From Dugong dugon (lineage: Eukaryota > Chordata > Mammalia > Sirenia > Dugongidae): a stretch of DNA of 64,000 bases. Below the pieces are notes generated by a model. The model was given only the letters and a program-made list of their open reading frames with translations, did no database searches and was not told the origin of the DNA. The first letter of the stretch is position 1. Each line of letters begins with the position of its first letter. The stretch covers positions 13,070,501 to 13,134,500 of the forward strand of contig CM057473.1 in assembly GCA_030035585.1 (NCBI GenBank). Reading direction: 5' to 3'. Shown here piece by piece: positions 21,331-32,150 of this stretch. Both the position numbers and the translations under genes were made by a program.

Positions 21331-21669
21331 ATCTTGCACATTGTTTTAGTCAATGTTAATTTAGTTTCAATAAATAATAAACTACTAAAACTAGCTCAAG
21401 AAAGCAGAAATGTATATATTAGGAAAAAAAAAAAAAAGTTACTTGTGTCCAAGACCAGGAAATACAGAGCCACACGATATTGGGGAATGGAAAATCAGAA
21501 GCATAACGTACTCTCTCTTTTCAAACAGAGCCAACGTTATCTTCCATTTTTCTTTCTCTCTCTGCGTGTTCTCCACTGTCACGATCCTCTCATAATAATT
21601 CACTGCATAATAGTGATCCTTGTTCTCTTGCAGAATCTCTGGCAGTCAAAATCTGTACTAATTATCTAA
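21331..21669. other. intergenic DNA, no feature seen
   Basis: Contains an A13-15 run near 21425; no repeat family or gene recognised. Confidence 0.45.
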
Positions 21670-22436
21670 ATAATATAGTGCTCTACAACTTAGAGACTTA
21701 AAGCAACACACTTTTATTATCTCACAGTTTCTGTGAGACAGGAATCCAGGTGGGCATGCCTTAGCTGGTTCTCTGCTTCAGGATCTCCCACAAAACTGCA
21801 ATCGAAGTGTCAATCATGACTGTCATCTCATCTGAAGGCTCACCTGAGAAAGAAGCCTCTTTGAAATTCACTCATTTGTCTCTTGGCAGGATTTAGTTAC
21901 TCAAGAGCTGTTGGACTGAGAGCCTCAGTTCCTTGTTAGCTGATATCTGGAGTCCACCTTCATATCCTTGACATGTGGGCTTCTGTAACTTGACACCTTG
22001 CTTTACGAAACTCACCAAAAGAGGGAGTGTTAACGCAATCTTTTTTTTTGCCTATGCAAAAATACCCGCCATCTTTGTTATATTCTGTTGGTTAGAAGAA
22101 TGAGCGCCGGTAGCACAACAGTTAAGCACTTGGCTGCTAACCAAAAGGTTTTTGGCTTGAACCCACCCAGTGGCTCTGCAGGAAAAGTATCTGGATATCT
22201 GCTTCTGTACAGATTACAGCCAAGAAAACTCTATGGGGCAGTTCTACTCTGTCACATGGGGTTGCTATGAATTGTAATCAACTCTACGGTACCCAACAAT
22301 AACAACAACACTGGTTAGAAGCAAGTCATTAGATCCAGCCTGCACTCAAGAGGAGTGGTAATTACACAAAGCCATGAATACCAGGAGGCAAGTATCACTG
22401 GAGGCCATCTTAGAAGGCTATCTCCAAGGTATTATT
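21670..22436 (-). mobile_element. old MaLR-like LTR, split by a SINE (fossil)
   Basis: TATCTCACAGTTTCTGTGAG, GACTGTCATCTCATCTGAAG, GAGCTGTTGGACTGAGAGCC and, past the SINE, GGTTAGAAGCAAGTCATTAG then GCCATCTTAGAAGGCTATCT form one colinear ancient repeat that I read as a reverse-oriented LTR of MLT1-like style. A related copy lies at 39935-40540. Class assignment is tentative; colinearity across the SINE is clear. Confidence 0.55.
22099..22311 (+). mobile_element. AfroSINE-like SINE splitting an old LTR
   Basis: Head GAGCGCCGGTAGCACAACAG, long central segment (TGTACAGATTACAGCCAAGA) and an unusually complete tail ending ACCCAACAATAACAACAACAC. The duplication TGGTTAGAAG lies at 22089-22098 and 22312-22321. 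The tail matches the RTE 3' end at 51630-51670. Confidence 0.9.
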
Positions 22437-22479
22437 ATTTATGTTTTGTACATTTTAACTTAATCTTGGCTTATCCAGT

Positions 22480-22620
22480 TTTTCATTTATTTAGCCATTC
22501 ATTCATTCAACAGATATCTACTGAGCCCTCACTATATATCAAAGAGTGTGGGTAAATTACATATACATGATGCTTGCCCTCACACAGTTTAAATTCTTGT
22601 CTGGAAATAGGAACAGCAAA
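22480..22620 (-). mobile_element. L2 LINE 3' end, antisense
   Basis: GCCATTCATTCATTCAACAG, then CTACTGAGCCCTCACTATAT and GCTTGCCCTCACACAGTTTA, is the reverse complement of the L2 3' end. Confidence 0.65.
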
Positions 22621-22648
22621 GAAGGAAATTAAAAAGATAAAATGAAAA

Positions 22649-22778
22649 TTAACTCATAGCAACCTTATAGGACAGAGTAGAACTGCCCCATATGGTTTCC
22701 AAGGAGCGGCTGGTAGATTTGAACTGCCTACCTTTTGGTTAACAGCCAAACGCTTAACCACTGTGACACCAGGGCTCC
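22649..22778 (-). mobile_element. AfroSINE-like SINE
   Basis: Tail-truncated minus-strand copy: body TATAGGACAGAGTAGAACTGC to head GTGACACCAGGGCTCC on the plus strand. AAATTAA-like sequence on both flanks may be the target-site duplication. Confidence 0.85.
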
Positions 22779-25485
22779 AAATTAAGACCTATAAAGAAAT
22801 ATAAAAAGGACTGAAATAGAGATTTACTGGAGAAGTGGAAACTTTTCTGGGAAACTGAAATATAAGCAGTCCCCAGGTGACAAAGGTCCAATTTATGGAC
22901 AACTCATACTTGCCCTTTAATGTTATGCAAATTTACCCTCACTTTGAAACAACTGAACCAACGCCTGCTCTTAACAAATTCCTCATCATAATCACCTTCA
23001 CTTGCTGCATGTGCAGTTTTTAAATCATTGAAAAGGCTTCCAGTCTTTTCTTGCATTAAAGTAAGACTAAGTAAGAACTGTATGTACCTATTCCCACTTA
23101 CCTACAAATTCAACTTCAAGACACATTTGGAATGGATCTCATTTGTAACCTAGGGATTGTCTGTATAATAAGAGACCTAAAGGTCATTTGAAGAATCAGG
23201 AGGGAAAATTCCAAGGGATTGGGAAGAGAATGGGAAAATCCTCCTTGCATGGGAACAGTATGCTCAAACCCTGGAAGAAAGATGTAGATGGACACTTTTA
23301 AGGACTTGAAAGAAGATCCGTGTTGCTGAAGCACAGTAAGCCACAGGTGAGAGTGAAGACATTGGCTTGCCTGAGTCTATGTGGACCCTGTATGTTCCCG
23401 TAAGCAGTATAGACTTCAGTCAGGTGTTCTTTATTTAAGATTAATCACTTTTGGCATAGCTTTTATAACTTAGCATGATTTATGTTATATTTTCTCAAAG
23501 CTATAGATCATTTCCCTTAAACTTGATCTCTGCGCTACTTAAGCCATTACTGTGCGGAATGTTTTTAAAGCTAATATCAAATTTTTATTCCCTCAACCAC
23601 TTCCAGTAACTCTGCATTGCATTCTGATACCTAAAAATTAAGTTTACACAGACGATTAAAAATATGAAAATTATTTAAAAAAATAATGAATGTACTGGTA
23701 CATCCATATATTTATCTATTTTACATGAGGTTTAATTTCTGAAGCAAATGTGTGGTTTAGCTTGGAGACGTTTCGCTTTCATTTCTGAAACACTGCAAGA
23801 ATCTACCTTTTTATATATGACTTGTCATAAAAATGGAATGAGTTGATCTCAATACCTAACTTTTAAGTGCTCTCATCATAAGCTAGCAATGAGATTGAAG
23901 TAATTGACTCCCTAGAGATGACTGCCTTGCAATGAGTTATTTTGCTGTTGATGTGCTCCCACTAAGCTTGGATAGTGTCTTATTAACAGAGCAAAGTGCA
24001 GAATATATTCCCCGTAATACTATCACTGCATCTAATTTTAAAGTGTTGGGGGTGGTCTGTCTCTGACTTGAAATGAAGAAATATATATATCTAATTAATA
24101 TGAACCTTGAACTGCTTTGATAATTTAATTTCTGGGCCCATAAACCTATATCAGGAAATAAAATATATCCTTGATTAGGTTTTTATATTATTTACTAACA
24201 AGTAGCTTCCGTTAGTCATTAGAATGTATGATTTACGGGGGCACTAGTAATGTTTTGTAAACATCTCTCTAATTGCGTCCATTTTAACTACCAATATGCT
24301 GAAAATAATTCTTAAAGGCTACATGTATCTCCTAACTCTTATTAACTCTGGAATATAGTTATTCTTTGCAATTGACAATTTTTGCCTCCTGTTTGTGAAA
24401 TTCATCCTGCTGAAAATGTATATAATTTATAAACATTAACCATAGGACTTAGTTTAAGAGACCCTGAGCTAAGTTCCAGTTGTCATACCTATTAATTATT
24501 TTGAAATTTCATTACTTCATCTTAAAAGGTTTTTAGTACAAGTCAAGATTCAACTAATTTTTAATTAGAATAAGTCATATCACTCGATCTACCCAAACTT
24601 AAGTTCAACTACAGGGCTCTGAGAAAGAATAACAGCTTATTTTTTTCCAAGCCACATCTCTCTTTTCTACCTCTTCTCATTAGGCCATAAATGTTTTTTC
24701 AGAGCGTGAGTGTGAAGTTAGTATTTAGGGAAGATAATAAAGAAGAATGAGCTGGTAATATCAATAGTAATCATAAGAGTAGACATTGAAAAATTCAGAG
24801 ATTTTAAACGTCGTGTAAAGTATAATCGAAGACCTTACTTGGCATATGTATCATACAGAAAGAATGTATTTCTGTTTTATACAGCAATGTTGTTACTCAA
24901 TTTTCATTAGGATTGACAGCAACAAGAATAAATGGCAAAATTTTCCATTTTATTATATATTTCCTTTTTTTAAAAAAAATCATTTTCTAGAACGGAAGAG
25001 ATGATTTTTATTCTTCATGTTAGTTTATTATTATTCTGAAAAAACAGAGCAGTACGTTAAGCCCCCAGGTTTATGTAACATTAGCAGAAGTTCCTTTTAA
25101 ACACAACAGATTTATTTTATGTTCTCATAACCACACATAACCAGAGGATTCATGTTGCAGCTCGTGATGACTGTGCATTGCTGGGAGCAAAGCAAAAGAA
25201 CATTTATGTTTCTTGGTTTAGTGGAGAAGATAACCAAACAAAAAAATCTGAACTCAATCCTAATTTTGTGGACATTTAACTTCTGTAACTGGACCTCAGC
25301 AATATAGTGCATTTTCTTTTCTTTTCGTTCATTATCCCTAGAGAATAATCGTAGTTATGTATTGGAATTTTATCATCCTTGTGTATCTTTTTGATATAGT
25401 CTACTTACATATACTACTATTATGTAATACTGTGTTGTATATTTTAAACTGTAAACAAATTTATATAATATTGTACATATCAGTT
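22779..25485. other. intergenic DNA, no feature seen
   Basis: The longest stretch without a recognisable repeat. AT-rich, no long open frame, no RNA gene. Contains no SINE of the otherwise abundant family. Confidence 0.5.
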
Positions 25486-25725
25486 TTTAAATTTTTTATC
25501 GTGGTGAAAATATACACAACAAAACTTACAACAATCCAACAATTACTACGTGTATAACTTAGTGGCTTTGATTAAATTCTTCAAGTTATGCTACCATTCT
25601 CGCTATCTTTTTCCATATTATTTTACCTCCATTAACATACACTCAGTACACCCTAAACAAAAAGTGCCTCTTTCCTCCTCCCTCACACCCCTGCTAATCA
25701 CTAATAAGTTTTGGTTTCTATATAT
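25486..25725 (-). mobile_element. L1 3' UTR-like fragment, antisense
   Basis: TTTTTATCGTGGTGAAAATA, then TACACAACAAAACTTACAAC, TAACTTAGTGGCTTTGATTA and GTTATGCTACCATTCTCGCT repeat the pattern at 8970-9120. Right edge joins a SINE tail. Confidence 0.6.
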
Positions 25726-25770
25726 AGGGTCGTTATGAGTTGGAATTGACTCCATGGCAATGGGTTTTTA
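25726..25770 (+). mobile_element. AfroSINE-like SINE, tail only
   Basis: AGGGTCGTTATGAGTTGGAA followed by TTGACTCCATGGCAATGGGTTTT is the 3' end of the SINE. Head and body are missing. Confidence 0.8.
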
Positions 25771-25780
25771 TATTTGCGTG

Positions 25781-25845
25781 GGAGTTCTGGTGGTGCAGCA
25801 GTTAAAACACTGGACCTCTAACCAAAAGGTCGGTGGTTTGAAATT
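25781..25845 (+). mobile_element. AfroSINE-like SINE, head only
   Basis: GGAGTTCTGGTGGTGCAGCAG followed by CCTCTAACCAAAAGGTCGGTGG is the tRNA-related head. The rest is missing. It lies 10 bp after an isolated SINE tail in the same orientation. Confidence 0.8.
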
Positions 25846-27414
25846 ACATGCATTTTTACTTTATCCCAGTAGTCTCCTAAATTTAAGCAGTATTCTTAAT
25901 TTTATTTTTTATAAGTCCTGGCTTACTATTGCTATTATTACATTTTGTATATTACTTTTCATTTATTTTTTGTTTTATGTCATTGGTATCCTGTTTTGTT
26001 TCTCAGAAAACAGATATTATTACACTCAATCACAAGTCTCCTTAAAAACATTATTTGTTATTTTTTAGATCTTGAAGAGTTATTTTTCCTTGAGTTTTCT
26101 AGAAGACCTTCATTGTTTTGGAGTAATTTTTCATACTCCCTGTTTAAAACAAATAGATTCCCAGTAATGAAAATGGTATTCTATGTGAATATCCCTCTCT
26201 TTGCTCTGTACTTTTCTCTTTTGTTGCTTATAAAGTCTCATAATTCTCTACTGTTTTGTTGTTGTTTTTAACTTGCTATGTTAATCACAAAAATTACAAC
26301 AGTTCTAATAGTATGTTAATGTGCAGTATTTTGAAACAATGACATATTCAAAAATTTATGATTCCCATATAACATTATTCCAGATCATGGCAAGACTCAT
26401 CTTCTATGTATTTTACTTATAGAACTACTTCAAAAAGAAGCATTCACATCTTAGAGTATAATTGTTTATTTTCTGATGGGCAAAATCCCTAAATTTTTCT
26501 GTGAGAAGGGTAACAATGGGAAAGTGACTTCTCACTGCCTAAGTACATGAATAAAATATAAAATTCAGACTTTACATAAAATAAATAGAAGTTTGTGGCT
26601 TTTAAGCAAACTGATCTTATGTACATAGGAACAATAATATATTTAAATTATAACCAGCTTTTCAGAGAACATGTATAAGCATTGGACATACCTAAAGTAT
26701 CGTCAAAATCTATACCTCAAAAAAAGGAAAACAGACACATTTATCAGGTTCTTTTTTTTTTTTTTAATCATATGTCAAAATTCAAGTTGGTCATGTTAAA
26801 TTCATTGGTAACTTATGTTTCAAGTGGATTTTATTGACCTTCTGAGCATGCATTCAAATTAAAGCTAAGTGGTTAAAAAATCAGTGTTGTCTACTAGAAA
26901 ATGTTATTTTGTACTATGAAGAAAAGCGAAATCTAGCACACTTAGAAAGGTCTTTTATGGAGCTGATCCTAGATAGTAGTAGGAAGTTTGGCTAAGGAAT
27001 GGAGAAGGTTCTGTTTCAGATGAATGTGACAGCTAGGAGAATAATAGGAAGCAATGATACCCTCTCAAGGACTTCAGTGATTCTACTTCTTTTAAATAGA
27101 ATCCTTTCTCTGATTTTAAGATATTTTCAAATTACAGCCTGATTATATCTCAGTGGGAGTTTGTCTTTGAAATGCTTTAAAACCTGGTGTCTGATAATGG
27201 GGCAGCACTCTGGTGATTAAATAAAAGCAATATCTTATTATTTATTTATTTATTTTACTTTTTTTAATAAATTTTAATCTCGATGTCTTAACACAGCAAA
27301 CTAGTTTTCTTTTTTTACATGAAGTCCTGAGCAGGCGCTGGAAACTCTTCAGGCAACTGTCTTGTACAGGGCAACTCAATAATTGGAAATTGCATCATTC
27401 TGCAGGTAATCAAC
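25846..27414. other. AT-rich intergenic DNA
   Basis: Positions 25880-26280 are T-rich on the plus strand and may be a very old antisense L1, but I cannot support it phrase by phrase. No gene seen. Confidence 0.4.
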
Positions 27415-27572
27415 CGAACAAACCTGTTGCCATCAAGTCGATTCCGACTCCTAGCAATCCTATAGGACAGAGTAGAACTGCCCCATAGGGTTTCCAAGGA
27501 GTGGCTGGTGGATTCAAAATACCGACCTTTCGGTTAGGAAGCAAATGCTTAACCACTGCGCACCAGGGCCCT
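27415..27572 (-). mobile_element. AfroSINE-like SINE, first variant
   Basis: GTTGCCATCAAGTCGATTCC, then CCTATAGGACAGAGTAGAAC and TAACCACTGCGCACCAGGGC on the plus strand. Followed after about 8 bp by a second-variant copy in the same orientation. Confidence 0.9.
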
Positions 27573-27579
27573 ATCCAAA

Positions 27580-27781
27580 ACATCCAGTTGCCATGGGGTT
27601 GATTCTGACTCATGGTGACCTCATGTGTCTCAGAGTACAACTGTGCTCTGTAGGGTTTTCAACGGCTGAGTTTTTTGGAAGTAGATCTCCAGGTCTTTCT
27701 TCTGAGGCACCTCTGGGTGGACTTGAACCTCCATTCTTTTGGTTATCAGCTGAGCACATTAACTGTTTACACCACCCCAGG
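27580..27781 (-). mobile_element. AfroSINE-like SINE, second variant
   Basis: CATGTGTCTCAGAGTACAAC, GGAAGTAGATCTCCAGGTCT and TTAACTGTTTACACCACCCC identify the second variant. A plus-strand open frame over 27545-28069 starts in this SINE and is not a gene. Confidence 0.9.
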
Positions 27782-28189
27782 ATATACCATCAGGTGCAGA
27801 TTTCTTGGACAGCATGGGAAAATGCTGAAGAGTCTCAATTCTTTAAACTGGAAATTAAGCTTATTATTTCCACTTTCAGTTCCTTGTCCAAAATTAGACA
27901 TCCGTTGTTTGCAAACACAAGGAGAGCAGAATGTACAACTTCCTGTACCTGGGAGAAAAGAAGAACAGGAAAGTGGGTAAGCTTTAGCGTGTCTAATACA
28001 CAGAACATCCTGGATGGTCAGGCAGATGGTCGAAAGCACAGACACAGTATCTTAATAGGCCAAAGATGATGCTCATCTAACAGTTCATTTAAGATGACAA
28101 AACATTGTGGCTTTTTATTTTTGCCTCATGTAATAACTGTAAGAAGTATAAACAGTAAAATACTGAAGACTTAATATTATTGACTTTCT
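27782..28189. other. intergenic DNA, no feature seen
   Basis: No repeat recognised. Overlapping frames on both strands remain open by chance for 90-100 codons without any domain signal. Confidence 0.45.
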
Positions 28190-28325
28190 ATAAAGGAGGA
28201 AAATCAGGTTCAAAGTGATTATGTAAATTTATCATGTTCATGCAGTTAATAAACTGTATAACTGAGATTTGTACCCACCTCAATCCGGTTCCAAACACAA
28301 TGGCCTTCCCACTATGCTATACTGT
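28190..28325 (+). mobile_element. MIR SINE fragment
   Basis: TCATGCAGTTAATAAACTGT, then GAGATTTGTACCCACCTCAA and TTCCCACTATGCTATACTG, follow the MIR core and 3' part (conserved ...ACCACTACGCTATACTG... ending). Confidence 0.7.
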
Positions 28326-29046
28326 TGCCCAAGAGAAACAAGTACTGAAACCAACTTGCTTCATTTCACTTGGGAGGAAATTAAAGACAAACATCACTAA
28401 ATGACTTGTCCTAGTACTTACATTTAAGGAGTACAGGAGTCAGAAGGAGAACCAGGGTCATTAGAAACCCTATCCTGAAGATAAAAAGGAAGGAGATAAA
28501 CAATGAACTTAACATCACAGGTTTTTCAGGAACTTCTTGATTCTGAATAGATGTAATGATTAGGGATCTCTGATGATCTTTAAGGTTACTATGCCTGTGA
28601 ATATTTGGAAAAGCTGAAGGGGAAAGATGAGAGTTAGGTGGGTAGTTTTATGAACACATGCGGGCAAGGAGAGTATTATCTTTATAAATAGATGAATCCT
28701 GACAAGGATTTCTCTACACTAAAAAAAATCGTTGAAAATGAGATTGAAAATTACGTGAACGGAGAAGTAGAAAGGCTGAGTTCTAGAGAAAGCAGGTGTG
28801 GGTAAGATTCAGAACAGTCGAGGAGGTTTTCATCTTCAGTATACTTTTTTCCTAAAATATTGAATAATGAGAATCAATAGAATTTATTATCAAAAAACAT
28901 TTAGAAGTAATTGGTTGCCCATGCTTTTAGTATTTGGTACTGTCTCTGGTAGCAAGGAAACAAGGGGAATCACAAGTAAAAATAGTAACAGTAGTAATGA
29001 TAATAATATTAAGATGATGTTTAGAGATATTAAAAAAAAAAAAAAG
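28326..29046. other. intergenic DNA, no feature seen
   Basis: No gene or repeat recognised. An A-rich run (29032-29045) directly precedes the inverted-repeat element. Confidence 0.45.
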
Positions 29047-29238
29047 TACAGTAAAACTTGCAAAAACCAGAATCTATATAAGACGTAAACTTGACAAAGA
29101 AGGAAAACTCAAATATTTTCCACTAAATAGAGAGTGATAGAAAAGTGGTGACCCTACCCTGTCAAAGGCAGAAAACTTGCGAGACCTGGAAAACAAAGGC
29201 AGTCACATCAAGTTCTGGCTCTCACAGGTTTCATTGTA
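29047..29238 (+). mobile_element. small inverted-repeat DNA element, copy 2
   Basis: Starts TACAGTAAAACTTGCAAAAA (then CCAGAA) and ends TTCTGGCTCTCACAGGTTTC (then ATTGTA). These are imperfect inverted repeats of about 26 bp, with TA at each outer end. The interior has no coding frame and is colinear with copy 1 at 11141-11313. Size, CAGT-type ends and a TA target fit a non-autonomous Tc1/mariner (pogo/Tigger-like) element. The A-rich flank leaves the left edge uncertain by a few bases. Strand is arbitrary. Confidence 0.7.
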
Positions 29239-30469
29239 GATTGTTTTCCATACAGATGATACTGTTAGGAAATAGGTTTTAAATTTCACCCAAAAAAACT
29301 TGGAGAGCTTCTTCCAGTCTGAAATCAACTTATTTAACACATTTATCTAGCTGACACAAGTATATAGTTTTTGTTTTGTTTTCTGTGTTTTATTTATTTA
29401 TATGTTTGTTTTCAAAATGAACAGGAGTGCTTGAATTAAAGAAGTGGAGAAGATAGTAAGAGCCATTTTACACCCTAAACTCATCAACAAAAATTATTGT
29501 CTTTATTTATTTATGTAGTTGGCATTTATCAGTTAACTCAATTTACTTCAAAATTAAAGATATGCTTTCCCAATTCAATTTAATCATATTTTCTTTTTTT
29601 AGGAGAGTCACTAACACTTGATCCAACTTCGTGAATTTCAGATTATCAGGTATGTATCTGGAATCTGTGACTAGAACAACTCAAGCTGAAATTGAGCAAA
29701 TTGTATGGAATGTCCATTTCTTAGGGATTGAGTATTTTATACCTGGAGGGAAACACCATTAATATTTTATTTTGGAGACCTTGGCGAAAAAAATTGAACT
29801 TTAATTTTCTTTGTATTACTGAAAAATAAAAATAAATTTAAAAAGTAATATTTGATGATCCTTCCTTCATTTTTATTTTTAACTTTTAATTTCAGAATTG
29901 CATTTTTCATTTATCTCAATTGATTGTCATAAGTATATATGTGCCCAATAAAGCAGGGGTTGATTTTTCCATTTCAGAAATTAGTAAACTGAGTTTTCCA
30001 ATGGAAGAGGAAAAATAATAATTTAAAAAATTCTTGACATCCAACTTTTGGCATGATCCAGCACATTGTACCAAATCTCACTTTAACATCTGTTCTCTAC
30101 ATGGACAACTTCTCAGTAAGGGTTACAAAGGATACTTAATAAAACTAGATATAGATATATGTATCCAAAACATGAAAAACACAAAGCTATCAATTTATTT
30201 ATGTGCACATCATATTACTATTTGCAAAATACTTTCAAGTATTTTTTTTTACCGTTTGGAATACCTATTTATATGTAAAGCTATATGCTAATTCGTGGCC
30301 TTTTTCTCCCTGTTTGAGTGGGACTGGTGATCCTGAACTTCTCAAGGGCCCAGGAGATCATAGATTCCCATTTCTCATAAGTTTCTTCCTCTTGTTTGCA
30401 CCAAATTTTAGCTTGATTTCTACTTTTTTCTCCCATCTATAAAAATTCAGCTTCCTTAGACTCCTTGCC
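29239..30469. other. intergenic DNA, no feature seen
   Basis: AT-rich, no recognised repeat or gene. Frames at 30034-30442 lack domain features. Confidence 0.45.
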
Positions 30470-30659
30470 CTCTCCACTGCAGTTAAACCTCTACCACCTC
30501 TATTGCCATCATCAATCCCTTACTTCAACCCTAATAATCCGGTATTTCGCCACAGCAGCTCTTAACCTGCTATTAACCTCTTAAGTGGGACTACAATTGA
30601 ATCCTCCTAAAGAACATTTGTTGTCCCTAATCGTATCTAATTTTTGCCAATATTAAAGC

Positions 30660-31465
30660 TGACCCCTTCTTTCTTCCTGAAACTCATTTACCTTCCATGA
30701 CAGTCTTCCTCCTACTTGTTCCTTTGCCAAATACTAAAACATTAGTGTTTATCAGGGATTTAATCCATTTCCATGAAATGAAAAAAAAAAAAAAGAACTT
30801 GAGCAGCTTTTTTAGATAATAAAATATGAATCCCAAGCTATATTTCCACCAATATCTGTGGCCTGAGTTTACATTGATATAGATAAATGTATATTGGATA
30901 TTCCAATGTAATGGTCCTATAGGTACTTCATATGACAAATTAATCCAGCACCTTCTTCTTCTGTATTCCTCATCCTGAGTTCCCTCAGTGACTGACATCA
31001 CCGTTGACACAGCTGGCCATATCAAATGCCTGAATATCTTCTTTACTCACCCCCTTCTCCTTGGCCAGTAGATTGCCAAATTCTTCATTCTGCTTCTTTC
31101 AAATATCACTCCCAATGCCTCATTAAAAGGCACCATCTTCACTTACTGGATAATAAACACTCTCCCAACCCAACTGGTCTACCTATAACCAGATAGCAAA
31201 AAAAAAAAAAAATAGAGAGACAGAGACCAAACCCATTGCCATGGATTTAATTCGGACTCATAGTGACCCCATAAGACAGTGTAAAACTGCCCCATAGGGT
31301 TTCCAAGGAGCCACTGGGGAATTTGAACTGCCAGCTTTCTGGTGAGTAGTCAGGCTCTTTACCGCTGCATCACCAGGAGTCAGGCTAGAATCCCTGCTAA
31401 GTCATCCTCCTCACTGCACCTGGAATGATCTTTTGAAATCATAACATTTTAATCTCTATCTGTGT
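30660..31465 (+). mobile_element. L2 LINE, ORF2 C-terminal part
   Basis: TCTGTATTCCTCATCCTGAG and TTCCCTCAGTGACTGACATC, then CAACTGGTCTACCTATAACC and, past the SINE, CTCCTCACTGCACCTGGAATG, TGATCTTTTGAAATCATAAC follow the L2 ORF2 order in plus orientation. Very diverged, broken frames. A SINE interrupts it at 31226-31380. Left part (30660-30900) is less certain. Confidence 0.55.
31226..31380 (-). mobile_element. AfroSINE-like SINE inside L2
   Basis: CAAACCCATTGCCATGGATT, CCCCATAGGGTTTCCAAGGA and CTGCATCACCAGGAGTC on the plus strand give a full short-variant copy, preceded by an A-rich stretch. Confidence 0.85.
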
Positions 31466-31489
31466 TGGCTCTCATTTTATGTTGGTTTA

Positions 31490-32150
31490 GAATTTTTGAA
31501 AAGTTTTTATTTTAAAATAATTGCAAATTTATAAAAAAATATTGCAAAAAGGTAAAAAAAAAATCTCATATACCTTTTTCTCAAAATTGTCAATATTTTG
31601 CTGGATTTGTTTTGTCATTTTTCTTGCTCTCTTCTCTCTCTCGCTTTTTTGTCTCTCTCATCTCTCCATATATACTGTACATACTATATTTTTCTGAAGA
31701 TTTTTAGGGGAGGTTGGGTTCATGCATCATACACCATTATCCCTTTATGGCTTGTTTTCTGAGAACAAGATAATTTGTACGTAAAAGTACAGTTTAATTT
31801 TCAAATGCAAGAAATTTTCATTTGATTTAATATTAGTATCTACATAGCCACACTCATATTTTATATGTCATTTATCCCAATAATTATTTTTCCCAGTACA
31901 TAATAGAGAATAGAAGGAATCCTTTACTGAATTTCGTTATTACTCACGTTAGTCTCTTCTAATCTGAAAAATTTTCTCAGACTTTCTTTGTCTTTTACGT
32001 GATTGATATGTTTTAAAAAAGAAAAACCACTTATTTTATGAATCTTTTTAAAATTTTGGATTGTCTGATGTTTTGTCTTGATTAAGTTCAGGTTATTCAC
32101 TTTTGGTTGGAGTTTCTTTTAAGTGGTAAGGGGCCCTTTTCAGGCACATA
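31490..32150 (-). mobile_element. very old LINE 3' region, antisense (L1M-like)
   Basis: TAATTGCAAATTTATAAAAA, TCTCTTCTAATCTGAAAAAT, AGACTTTCTTTGTCTTTTAC and TTGGATTGTCTGATGTTTTG, then TCTTGATTAAGTTCAGGTTA, match my memory of a reverse-oriented old L1-type 3' UTR. Subfamily and edges uncertain. Confidence 0.45.

Noticed and set aside
27545-28069. Longest open frame, 174 codons on the plus strand
   Set aside because: It starts within an antisense SINE and runs into featureless DNA; no domain, and other frames over the same stretch are open as well.
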